A stretch of DNA of 64,000 nucleotides. Source: CF-162 sp963667205. GTDB lineage: Bacteria; Chloroflexota; Dehalococcoidia; SM23-28-2; RBG-16-64-32. This document shows positions 55,246-62,610 of the stretch, piece after piece. The notes under the pieces are model-generated. The model had not been told where the DNA came from. It searched no databases and was given only the letters and a program-made list of their open reading frames with translations. How positions within the stretch are numbered: the stretch's first letter is position 1; each line of letters opens with the position of its first letter. Both the position numbers and the translations under genes were made by a program. The stretch covers positions 1,116,001 through 1,180,000 of the forward strand of contig OY762959.1 in the NCBI GenBank assembly GCA_963667205.1, in the 5' to 3' direction.

Positions 55246-56795
55246 CCGTCCGCCCGATCGTACTCACTGCCGATGCGATAGGCGTTGGCCATGATGCTGA
55301 GCGTAATCGTAGTCGCCGGGATCGACGGGAACGTCGTCGAGTCGATCGCATGGACCCGCCGAAGACCGTGCGGGCGTCCCAGCGTGTCGCACTCGCCCGG
55401 GCCCGGTTGCGTCCGCATGGGGAACGTGCCGCCGGAATGGAAGCTCTTGCCGGGCGCCTCGACGCTCACAAACGGCAGCACCGGCAACACGCCCAGACGC
55501 GGCCCGTTCCGCAGCAGCTTGCGCATCAAGCGACCGATGATGCGGCGGGCTCGCCGGCTTCTTCTAGCCTTCAATCGCAGCTCGCCGTCTTGTAGGCGAA
55601 TATGGACGCGGGCCGAGTCGTCCGAGTGCAGAAACCCCTGCAGCGCGAGGAGGCGGTCGAGGATCGCCCCTGAGGGGATCAGCCCAGAGAGCCCCCGCAG
55701 GCGCCGCCGCAGCTCTTCCTCGTAAAGCTCGTTGTACGTGTAGATCTGCAGGTGTACCGTGCGCTCGCTGACGGCGGGATCGTTGGCCTCGATGAAGAGT
55801 TGCGCCAGCGTGTGCAGGTCCTCCGCCCTGGCGCCGCTCCCGCGGAGCTGCAGTAGCGGTGCCAGGAAATATTGCGCGTCGCGGATGATGCGCTCCCTGA
55901 TCCCGAGCGACTCCATGAGGATCTTCGTCGTTGGGATCGGCCCGCAGCCGATGAAGACCCGCTCTGCCTCATGCGTTACCGGGCCGCCGCCCTCCACCGA
56001 GCGGCCGTGGAGAGTGACGCCGTCCACCGACTCCTCGACGCGCTCCACGACCTGGCCACCGACATAGTGGAACCGTGAGTCGTGCCGTAGTTCGGCCACG
56101 GTGTCCGCGCTGTTGTAGATCAGGCCGTAAGGGCAGCCGGACATGCACGTTCTGCAGTAGACGCAGTCAGGCCCGTCATCAGAGCGCGAGCGTACCGCCA
56201 GACGCGCCCGGCCGAACGTGAGCCCGTCGGCGGCCAGCCTCTCTCGGTGCCGTTCCAGCGCGGCCAGCAGCCGCCCCGCCTGGCTGCTGAGGTCGTGCGG
56301 CAGAAGTCGGTCCGTATACAGCGGGAACGCCCCGCTGAGACCGTCTACCCGGGCGGCAAGCGGCATGAACTCCAGCACCTTCGCGTAGTACGGCGCCAGA
56401 TCGTCGCGCCGGAGCGGCCAGTCCGTCAGATCGCCCTGGCGATACGGCAACACGGCCGCGCCCCAGACGTTGCTCAGCCCGCCCAGTGCGAACGAGGGCG
56501 CGAAGTCGGCGCCCTTCGCCCGCTGCGGCGCGAACTCGCTGGCGCTCTGGTACGCGAAGTCGGAGCCGTAGCTCAGCTTGCGCGGAGCACCGCGAGCGGC
56601 CTCCATGCGCCGCCAGCCGGCCAGCACGGTCGCATCCCAATCGCCGCGCTCCTGGCTGCTCATCAGATCGAGCGCCGCCTGCGTATCCGGCTCCAGCGTG
56701 AGGCCGGCGTCGAGCATCGTCACCTCGTCGCCGCGCGCCAGGAGCGCGGCTGAGCAGGCGACACCCGCCGGCCCCGATCCGATCACATAGTGCAT
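55242..56795 (-). CDS. GMC-family FAD oxidoreductase with ferredoxin-like Cys motif
   Basis: 517 residues. FAD-binding VIGSGPAGVACSAALLARG (about 4-22), ALGGLSNVWGAAVLPY, and C-terminal HSGGTFPM and AIDSTTFPSIPATTITLSIMANAYRIG of the GMC type. Unusually, DCVYCRTCMSGCPYG in the middle has a CxxCxxCxxxCP pattern of a [4Fe-4S] cluster. This could allow electron transfer to a protein acceptor rather than oxygen. TATACT on this strand lies 8 nt before the ATG. Paired with the epimerase gene. Confidence 0.8.
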   Translation of the reverse strand: MHYVIGSGPAGVACSAALLARGDEVTMLDAGLTLEPDTQAALDLMSSQERGDWDATVLAGWRRMEAARGAPRKLSYGSDFAYQSASEFAPQRAKGADFAPSFALGGLSNVWGAAVLPYRQGDLTDWPLRRDDLAPYYAKVLEFMPLAARVDGLSGAFPLYTDRLLPHDLSSQAGRLLAALERHRERLAADGLTFGRARLAVRSRSDDGPDCVYCRTCMSGCPYGLIYNSADTVAELRHDSRFHYVGGQVVERVEESVDGVTLHGRSVEGGGPVTHEAERVFIGCGPIPTTKILMESLGIRERIIRDAQYFLAPLLQLRGSGARAEDLHTLAQLFIEANDPAVSERTVHLQIYTYNELYEEELRRRLRGLSGLIPSGAILDRLLALQGFLHSDDSARVHIRLQDGELRLKARRSRRARRIIGRLMRKLLRNGPRLGVLPVLPFVSVEAPGKSFHSGGTFPMRTQPGPGECDTLGRPHGLRRVHAIDSTTFPSIPATTITLSIMANAYRIGSEYDRADG

Positions 56796-56803
56796 CTACG
56801 CGG

Positions 56804-56809
56804 AGTATA
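56804..56809 (-). promoter_or_regulatory. -10 element of the GMC gene
   Basis: TATACT on the minus strand, 8 nt before ATG 56795; no Shine-Dalgarno. Confidence 0.4.
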
Positions 56810-56870
56810 AGCGGGAACCAATCCGCGCCTGCCTCCGTCTCCAGTACATACTTCAACGGAGGTGAGTGCC

Positions 56871-57932
56871 ATGCGAAAAAGACTCTTTCCACTAGCGGCG
56901 ATCCTCGCCGTAGTCCTGGCGGTCGGATTCCTCGTCAGCGAGCTGTCGAGCGGAACGAGTGCCGGTCGCGAGGGCGGCGCGACGCTCCAGTCGAATGGCG
57001 ACGACGGAGCGCCGCGCGCCGGCGATTCGGACTCCAGCGAGCAGGCGCCGCCGATCTTCGGCGGGCCCGATTCTCTGACGTTTTCCGCTGTCGACACCGC
57101 CAGCGGGTCCGTAGGCGTGCCGCCGGCCACCGGCGGCGTCGGCTCCGGAAAGGGATCCGGCGGCCTCGGTACAACGGACGCGTCACTGATCGACCGCCAG
57201 ATCATCCGCACGGCGACAATCGAGCTGACGGTGGATGACGTGCCGGGCGCCGTCCAGCGCATCGAGATTGCGGCCGCGGCGGCCGGCGGCTTCGTCGCCG
57301 GCTCCTCGATCACGATCGAACAGCAGCCGCCGCCGGACGACCCCGAAGAGGCGCAGGAGATCCGCCAGCGCGGCACGATCACGATCCGCGTGCCGGCCCA
57401 GAGCTACGCCACCGTGATGAGCACTCTCCGCGGCATCGTCGACGATCCGCGGGACATCACGTCGCTGACCGAAGACACGTCCGAGGTCACGGAGGAGTAC
57501 TCCGACCTGCAGTCACGCCTACGCAACCTTGAGGCGACGGAAGCACAGTACCTGGAGCTGCTCTCGCGCGCCGAGTCGATCAACGACGTGTTGCTGGTGC
57601 AGGACCGCCTGAACTCGGTGCGTCTGGAGATCGAGCAGGTGCAGGGCCGCATCCAGCTCCTCGACGACCTGACCTCGATGGCAACGGTCACGGCGTTCCT
57701 CACGCTGCCGCCGCTCGTCGTGCCACCGGTTGAGCCGGACACGGAGAAGTCGTGGGCGAGAGAAGCGTGGGAAGACGCCTGGAGCGCCTCCGAGGACGTC
57801 CTCGAAGGGCTGGGAGTCGCCGCGATCACCGGTGGCGTCGTGATGGTCTGGCTGCTCATCCCGGGCGCGCTGCTACTCAGCGGCTGGTGGATCTTTACTG
57901 GTCGCCGCGGCGCGGGCGGTACGGTCTCCTAG
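56871..57932 (+). CDS. DUF4349-domain membrane protein
   Basis: 353 residues from ATG 56871 behind ACGGAGG (an in-frame GTG 9 nt earlier is inside the ribosome binding site). N-terminal anchor LAAILAVVLAVGFLVSEL, low-complexity acidic/Gly region to about residue 105, then DUF4349: RQIIRTATIELTVDDVPGAVQRIEIAAAAAGGF, DITSLTEDTSEVTEEYSDLQSRLRNLEATEAQYLELL (coiled coil), and a C-terminal helix GVVMVWLLIPGALLLSGWWIF. Probably an extracytoplasmic envelope protein; function unknown. Confidence 0.8.
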   Translation: MRKRLFPLAAILAVVLAVGFLVSELSSGTSAGREGGATLQSNGDDGAPRAGDSDSSEQAPPIFGGPDSLTFSAVDTASGSVGVPPATGGVGSGKGSGGLGTTDASLIDRQIIRTATIELTVDDVPGAVQRIEIAAAAAGGFVAGSSITIEQQPPPDDPEEAQEIRQRGTITIRVPAQSYATVMSTLRGIVDDPRDITSLTEDTSEVTEEYSDLQSRLRNLEATEAQYLELLSRAESINDVLLVQDRLNSVRLEIEQVQGRIQLLDDLTSMATVTAFLTLPPLVVPPVEPDTEKSWAREAWEDAWSASEDVLEGLGVAAITGGVVMVWLLIPGALLLSGWWIFTGRRGAGGTVS

Positions 57933-57957
57933 GCTGCCACACAGTCACGCCTGAAAC

Positions 57958-58019
57958 GCCCCGTTCCGGCTGCAGACGCGCCTCCGCTAGAGCAAGCGGG
58001 AGCGCGATCGGAACGGGGC
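57958..58019 (+). terminator. Nested hairpin after the DUF4349 gene
   Basis: GCCCCGTTCCG (57958-57968) pairs perfectly with CGGAACGGGGC (58009-58019), followed by TTTCC; inside, GCGCCTCCGCT (57978-57988) pairs almost fully with AGCGGGAGCGC (57995-58005). Likely a terminator, possibly a structured RNA. The rest of the gap up to 58101 shows only a small CTATCC/GGATAG hairpin. Confidence 0.5.
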
Positions 58020-58101
58020 TTTCCAGGCTATCCGGCGGATAGGCGCCGCTCCCGCCGTTGGCGCGGGGTGCGTGGGCACCGTCCGGCAGGTTCGATTTCT
58101 C

Positions 58102-58130
58102 TTGACACTGCTATGGGCCGATGCTAGATT
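58102..58130 (+). promoter_or_regulatory. Promoter of the quinol oxidase operon
   Basis: Consensus TTGACA at 58102-58107, 17-nt spacer, TAGATT at 58125-58130, about 58 nt before the first ORF at 58188. Confidence 0.7.
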
Positions 58131-58187
58131 CGGCTTGCAACAGGCTTCACAATCGGTATCTGATTATCGCGGAGGAACGACTCCCTG

Positions 58188-58310
58188 ATGCCACCTCTGG
58201 ACATACTCTTCAGGCAGGTCCCCGAAGGCTACGAGTTCGTCGGCGTGCTGCTGACGATCCTTGGCTCGCTCGGCATCATGGTCATTCTCGGCGCCTGGTG
58301 GCAGCGCTAG
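58188..58310 (+). CDS. Tiny membrane protein at the head of the cytochrome b operon
   Basis: A 40-residue ORF, MPPLDILFRQVPEGYEFVG to AWWQR, with one membrane helix (VLLTILGSLGIMVILGAWW). GGAGG lies at about 58171-58175, somewhat far (12 nt) from the ATG. It sits between the promoter and the cytochrome b gene, 10 nt before the latter. The small b6f subunits (PetL, G, M, N type) are similarly single-helix, but no sequence match is claimed. Could be an assembly or structural micro-subunit. Confidence 0.55.
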   Translation: MPPLDILFRQVPEGYEFVGVLLTILGSLGIMVILGAWWQR

Positions 58311-58320
58311 CGGAGCGAGA

Positions 58321-59100
58321 ATGGCCGTAACCGAAGATCCAGACAAACCACGAAACTGGTCGGAGCGCATCCAGGTCCTCCAGGACCGAGCCTACAACGC
58401 GCTTTTCCACAACTACGTCTGGCAGTCGATATTCCGCTCGGGCTATCCGAACACGCCGCGCAACCAGATGCTCGTCGTGGCCACCAACGTTTTCCTGCAC
58501 CTGCACCCCACACGCATCCACCGCACGCACGTCAAGATCACCCACACGTACTGCCTGGGTGGGCTCACCTTCTTCATGTTCCTCGTCCTCACCGTGACCG
58601 GCGTCCTCCTGATGTTCTACTACGTCCCGTCGGTCGATCAGGCCTACCAGGACATCGCCGCGCTGGAGACGAACGTCAAGTTCGGCCTCCTCATGCGCAA
58701 CATGCACCGCTGGACCGCACACGCTATGGTGATCCTCGTCTTCCTGCACATGATGCGCGTGTTCTACACGGGCGCATATAAGCCGCCGCGGGAGTTCAAC
58801 TGGGTCGTCGGCGTCATCCTTCTCGTCCTGACGCTGGTGCTCAGCTTCACGGGCTACCTGCTGCCGTGGGACCAGTTGGCGCTCTGGGCCGTCACGGTCG
58901 GTCACGGCATCGGCGGCTCGGCCCCGTTCTTCGGCGACGAGACGCAGCTGATCGTCTTCGGCGGATTCGAGGTCGGTCCCAGCACGCTGATTCGCTTCTA
59001 CACGCTTCACGTCATCGCTCTCCCGCTGATCGCGGCGGTATTCATGGCCGTGCACTTCTGGCGCATCCGTCGCGACGGCGGCATGGCGAGGCCGCTCTAA
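58321..59100 (+). CDS. Cytochrome b (N-terminal, b6-like) subunit of quinol:acceptor oxidoreductase
   Basis: 259 residues from ATG 58321. Four heme-binding His in the b6 arrangement: MHRWTAHAMVILVFLHMMRVF and FYTLHVIALPLIAAVFMAVHFWRIRRDGG; GYLLPWDQLALWAVTVG is the quinone-site region. The N-terminal 60 residues (through HLHPTRIHRTHVKITHTYCLGG) are longer than plant b6. Integral membrane, di-heme, oxidises menaquinol. The next gene encodes the subunit-IV half. Confidence 0.9.
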   Translation: MAVTEDPDKPRNWSERIQVLQDRAYNALFHNYVWQSIFRSGYPNTPRNQMLVVATNVFLHLHPTRIHRTHVKITHTYCLGGLTFFMFLVLTVTGVLLMFYYVPSVDQAYQDIAALETNVKFGLLMRNMHRWTAHAMVILVFLHMMRVFYTGAYKPPREFNWVVGVILLVLTLVLSFTGYLLPWDQLALWAVTVGHGIGGSAPFFGDETQLIVFGGFEVGPSTLIRFYTLHVIALPLIAAVFMAVHFWRIRRDGGMARPL

Positions 59101-59112
59101 AGCCGGCAGCCG

Positions 59113-60093
59113 ATGGCAGTCGACTCCCGGGCAGCAGCACAGCCGGCCGCAAAGACCAGGCCGCGCCCCAAGCGCGAGCGCGAAGAGGAGGTCCTGGTCT
59201 GGCCTGACCTCGTATTCGTGGAGTTCATCGCCGCGACGGTCTTTACGATCACGTTCCTGATGCTTTCCGTCTTCATCAACGCCCCGCTGCTCAACCGTGC
59301 GAACCCGGAGCTGACGCCGAACCCCTCGAAGGCGCCCTGGTACTTCCTCAACCTGCAGGAGCTGCTCCTGCACATGGACAAGGCCTGGGCAGGCGTCCTC
59401 CTGCCGACGATCGCGCTCGGCTTCTTCGCCTCAATCCCCTACGTCGACCGCAGCCGCGAAGGGCAGGGCGTCTGGTTCGGATCGAAGAACGCCGTCCGCC
59501 TGACCGTCGTGTCGACCGTATACGCGATCGTCATCAGCGGCGGGCTGGTGGCCTTCGACTCTGGTGACCGCACGTACGCCGAGCGGCTGACGCGCTGGAT
59601 CCCATCGTGCAACGCAGAGGCGCAGCACGCGGGCACTCCCTGCCTGCGAGACGCCGAAGGCGAGGGCCACACAGGCATCATCTCGACGAAGGACGTCTCG
59701 AAGCGGCTCGAGTTTAGCGTCCCCTTCCCCGCCATCCTCGGCATCAACGACAAGAACCTCGACTGGCCGGGTGATCTAGACCACATTCCGGTGCCGTTCA
59801 ACAACATCTGCGGCAACGTCGGCAGCTTCCACCTCTGGTGCGACATGCACTTAAACGTCCCGTCCATCATGGCGGAACAGGTGATCCCGCTGTCGTCGAT
59901 CGCCTTCTTTACCGTGGCGATTATCTACGGCTTATTCCGCGTCGGCTGGTTGCGTACCAAGCGTGACCTCTTCATTGTGATGTTCACGGCCGTGCTGGTC
60001 GCGTACTTGGCGCTATCGATGGTAGGGAGCTTCTTCCGTGGTGAGGGTCAGAACCTGATCTGGCCATGGGAGATCAAGGTAGACGAAGGCTAA
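59113..60093 (+). CDS. Cytochrome b C-terminal (subunit IV/PetD-like) protein with large Cys-containing insertion
   Basis: 326 residues, about twice the usual size of subunit IV. Basic N-terminal tail, then TVFTITFLMLSVFINAPLL and the family motif ANPELTPNPSKAPWYFLNLQELLL (about 63-86). After the helix ending near residue 147, a hydrophilic segment of about 100 residues follows, with C166, C177, C233 and C243, then two C-terminal helices. The insert may be an extra extracytoplasmic domain, disulfide-bonded or metal-binding. It follows cytochrome b by 12 nt. Confidence 0.85.
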   Translation: MAVDSRAAAQPAAKTRPRPKREREEEVLVWPDLVFVEFIAATVFTITFLMLSVFINAPLLNRANPELTPNPSKAPWYFLNLQELLLHMDKAWAGVLLPTIALGFFASIPYVDRSREGQGVWFGSKNAVRLTVVSTVYAIVISGGLVAFDSGDRTYAERLTRWIPSCNAEAQHAGTPCLRDAEGEGHTGIISTKDVSKRLEFSVPFPAILGINDKNLDWPGDLDHIPVPFNNICGNVGSFHLWCDMHLNVPSIMAEQVIPLSSIAFFTVAIIYGLFRVGWLRTKRDLFIVMFTAVLVAYLALSMVGSFFRGEGQNLIWPWEIKVDEG

Positions 60094-60104
60094 CGAGGAG
60101 CGAG

Positions 60105-60803
60105 ATGACCGACGAACCAGACCCACAGGCTGACGTGCCCCAGGCGACGCCCGACCCGGCGCGCTCGCTGGCCGTCGACACGCCTGTCGCCAAGCCCGTG
60201 CCAAAGCGCAACGTCGTCACGCGCCGCATCTTCATCATGGGCGGCTTCTGGTCCGCCATGGGACTCGTCGCCATCGGCCTGCTGGGCGGGCCGCTGGACT
60301 TCATGTGGCCGCGTAAGATCGGCGGCTTCGGCGGCCCGATCACCGTCGCGCCGGACCGTGTGCCCGAAGAAGGCGACGACCCGAGGAAGATCGTCGAAGG
60401 TCGCTTCTACCTCGTCAACATGGAGGCCGGCGCAACGCCTTCGGGCGTTGACACTCCGGGCGGCCTGCTGGCGCTTTACCAGAAGTGCCCGCACCTGGGC
60501 TGCACAATCCCCTACCGGCCGGGGTTCACCTTCCAGGACACGAGGGGCTGGTTCCGTTGCCCCTGCCACGGGTCCACGTACACGAAGCGTGGCGGGGTCA
60601 TCCTCTCGGGGCCGGCGCCACGGCCGATGGACGTCTTCCCGATCGAGGTCAACGACGACCTCAGCATTACGGTGCAGACAGGCCGCGACTTCGAGGGCTC
60701 CGGTAGCCCCGACAATCCGAGCCGCTCCGCCCCTTACGAGGCCGGCGCGATCACACCCGGGGTTGATGAGGTGAAAAGCAGCGACGAAGGCGACGAGGAA
60801 TAG
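60105..60803 (+). CDS. Rieske [2Fe-2S] protein
   Basis: 232 residues from ATG 60105 behind GAGGAG. One N-terminal helix (RIFIMGGFWSAMGLVAIGLLGG, about 41-62) with preceding NVVTRR suggests Tat-type targeting. Cluster ligands: C128/H130 in CPHLGC and C152/H155 in CPCHGS. The C-terminal tail is acidic. It transfers electrons from menaquinol to the cytochrome c/cupredoxin acceptors of the same operon. Confidence 0.92.
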   Translation: MTDEPDPQADVPQATPDPARSLAVDTPVAKPVPKRNVVTRRIFIMGGFWSAMGLVAIGLLGGPLDFMWPRKIGGFGGPITVAPDRVPEEGDDPRKIVEGRFYLVNMEAGATPSGVDTPGGLLALYQKCPHLGCTIPYRPGFTFQDTRGWFRCPCHGSTYTKRGGVILSGPAPRPMDVFPIEVNDDLSITVQTGRDFEGSGSPDNPSRSAPYEAGAITPGVDEVKSSDEGDEE

Positions 60804-60821
60804 AGAGCCGCAGGATCCCAC

Positions 60822-61988
60822 TTGAACACCGCTAAGCAAGTCAACATCATGATCGGCCTCCTCTTCGTGGGGCTCTTCGGCACGTTCCTCTACTTCATCT
60901 TCGACAACGGCTTCAACGCCTTCGGCATCGACTTCGAGGGACGAGAGAACGCCGCCGTGGTCCGCCAGGAGAAGACGAACGTGGAGCGAGGCGGCGCACT
61001 CTTCGCACTCAACTGCCGCGCCTGCCACGGCCTCACCGGCCAGGGCGCACTGGAACGCGCCGGCCTGCCCGGTGCACCGCTGAACATCGATGGCAACCGT
61101 CCGCCTGATCTTACGGAGGCCCAGGTCACCGCCACGGCAGACCGTTTCAACGGCACGATCGTCTGCGGCCGGGTCGGGACGCTGATGCCACCGTGGTCGA
61201 GAGATGAAGACGGCCCTCTCAACGACTTCCAGATCGAGCAGCTGGTCCTGCTGATCACGAGCGAGTTCTCCGAAGAGGGCTGGGAGCACGTTGTCGAAGA
61301 GGGCAACCACTCCGATGAGTTTGACCCGCAGAAGTACCTCGCGGCTGCGATCGGTGCGGGCGATACAACGATCGACCTCGGCGATGTCAGCGGCCTGAAT
61401 GCCGAAGGAACGCTGCGGATCGGCGGCGACACCATCGATGAGCCGTACGAAGTGCTGATCATCGATGGTGTCGACGAGCAGGCCGGCACCGTGACAGTGG
61501 AGCGTGGCGCCATCGGCTCCTCAGCGCTCTCGCACGAGGCCGGCGCGGAGGTCTACAACGGCCCGCTGGAGCCGCCCACCGAGCCTATCGTCGGCGAGGA
61601 GGGAACGCCTCCCTGCGGCCAGAAGAACGCCGCGCCGGCGACGACACCGGGGCCTGCCGTGACGATCGCGATCAGCGGCGACGTCGAGTTCCAGATGGGC
61701 GACAACTTCTTCGACCTGGAGGGCTCGCTCAACCCGACTCTGGAGATCGCCGCCGGAGAAGCCGTGAGCCTGACGGTCCCGAACCTCGGGCAGAACGTCC
61801 ACAACCTGCGCTTCGCCGGCCCGGACGGCGAGTACAACACGGACGACGACACTGTCTCCAACCCGGACCTGATCAACGGCGGCGAGCAAGGCACGCTGGA
61901 GTTCACGCTGGGCGATGCGGCGACCTTCCCCTACCAGTGCGACTTCCACCCAACGGAGATGCTGGGTGAAGTCACCGTCACCGGGTAG
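60822..61988 (+). CDS. Membrane-anchored cytochrome c / cupredoxin fusion
   Basis: 388 residues from a TTG start. N-terminal helix IMIGLLFVGLFGTFLYFIF; c-type heme motif CRACH at about 65-69 with later GTLMPPW supplying Met; a beta-rich linker domain (about 170-245: AAAIGAGDTTIDLGDV to GAEVYNGP); and a C-terminal type I copper domain with NVHNLRF (His) and YQCDFHPTEM (Cys, His, Met). A single polypeptide thus carries both heme and copper centres, suited to pass electrons from the Rieske protein onward. A separate cupredoxin follows. Confidence 0.85.
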   Translation: MNTAKQVNIMIGLLFVGLFGTFLYFIFDNGFNAFGIDFEGRENAAVVRQEKTNVERGGALFALNCRACHGLTGQGALERAGLPGAPLNIDGNRPPDLTEAQVTATADRFNGTIVCGRVGTLMPPWSRDEDGPLNDFQIEQLVLLITSEFSEEGWEHVVEEGNHSDEFDPQKYLAAAIGAGDTTIDLGDVSGLNAEGTLRIGGDTIDEPYEVLIIDGVDEQAGTVTVERGAIGSSALSHEAGAEVYNGPLEPPTEPIVGEEGTPPCGQKNAAPATTPGPAVTIAISGDVEFQMGDNFFDLEGSLNPTLEIAAGEAVSLTVPNLGQNVHNLRFAGPDGEYNTDDDTVSNPDLINGGEQGTLEFTLGDAATFPYQCDFHPTEMLGEVTVTG

Positions 61989-62046
61989 CCCGCGCCCCCT
62001 TCGCGGTGTACGCTCGACCTGGATTCCACCCCGGAGGTTCATCGAT

Positions 62047-62523
62047 TTGAGGCTCGCGCCCGCTCTGCTCCTGCTCCTCGCCGCCGCGCTGTTCGTCGGC
62101 GCTTGCAGCGACGATAGCGACGGCGAGGCCGGGGTAGCCACCAAAACGCCGAACCTCTTCCCCTCGCAGGCCGCACCGCAGCAGCAGCCCGTCCCGGCCC
62201 AGCCGGTGGACGCGACGATTACGGAGCCCGTCGACGGTGTGATCGAAGTGACGCTGGGCGGCATCCTGTTTGCGCCGAACAATCTCCACGTGCCGCTCGA
62301 CGACGCGGTGGAGATCCGCATCACGAACAACGACCCGGTTCCGCACACCATGCGCATCGCTGGGATCGACGGCCGCTACGATACCGAGGACGACGCCTTC
62401 GTGCCCGCCATCAGCGGCCTCGGCGTCGACATGCTGACGTACGCCGGCGCCGCCGCGGGATCGTACACCTTCCGCTGCGATCTGCACCCCGGCACCATGG
62501 GCGGCGTCATCGTCGTCGACTAA
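62047..62523 (+). CDS. Cupredoxin lipoprotein
   Basis: 158 residues from a TTG behind GGAGG. Lipobox LFVGACSDD (Cys 20). The cupredoxin domain has NNDPVPHTMRI (His) and FRCDLHPGTMGG (Cys, His, Met), a complete type I copper site. It shares the GxDGxYxTxDD phrase with the C-terminal domain of the preceding fusion protein, so the two are paralogues. Probable electron carrier tethered outside the membrane. Confidence 0.82.
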   Translation: MRLAPALLLLLAAALFVGACSDDSDGEAGVATKTPNLFPSQAAPQQQPVPAQPVDATITEPVDGVIEVTLGGILFAPNNLHVPLDDAVEIRITNNDPVPHTMRIAGIDGRYDTEDDAFVPAISGLGVDMLTYAGAAAGSYTFRCDLHPGTMGGVIVVD

Positions 62524-62610
62524 CCCTGCGGCGAACCGGCCCACCCAGCGAGAGACGCGTCCCCACCCCTCCGCGCAGGCCTTTAGGCCGCCGCTACGTC
62601 CGTGCCGCGG

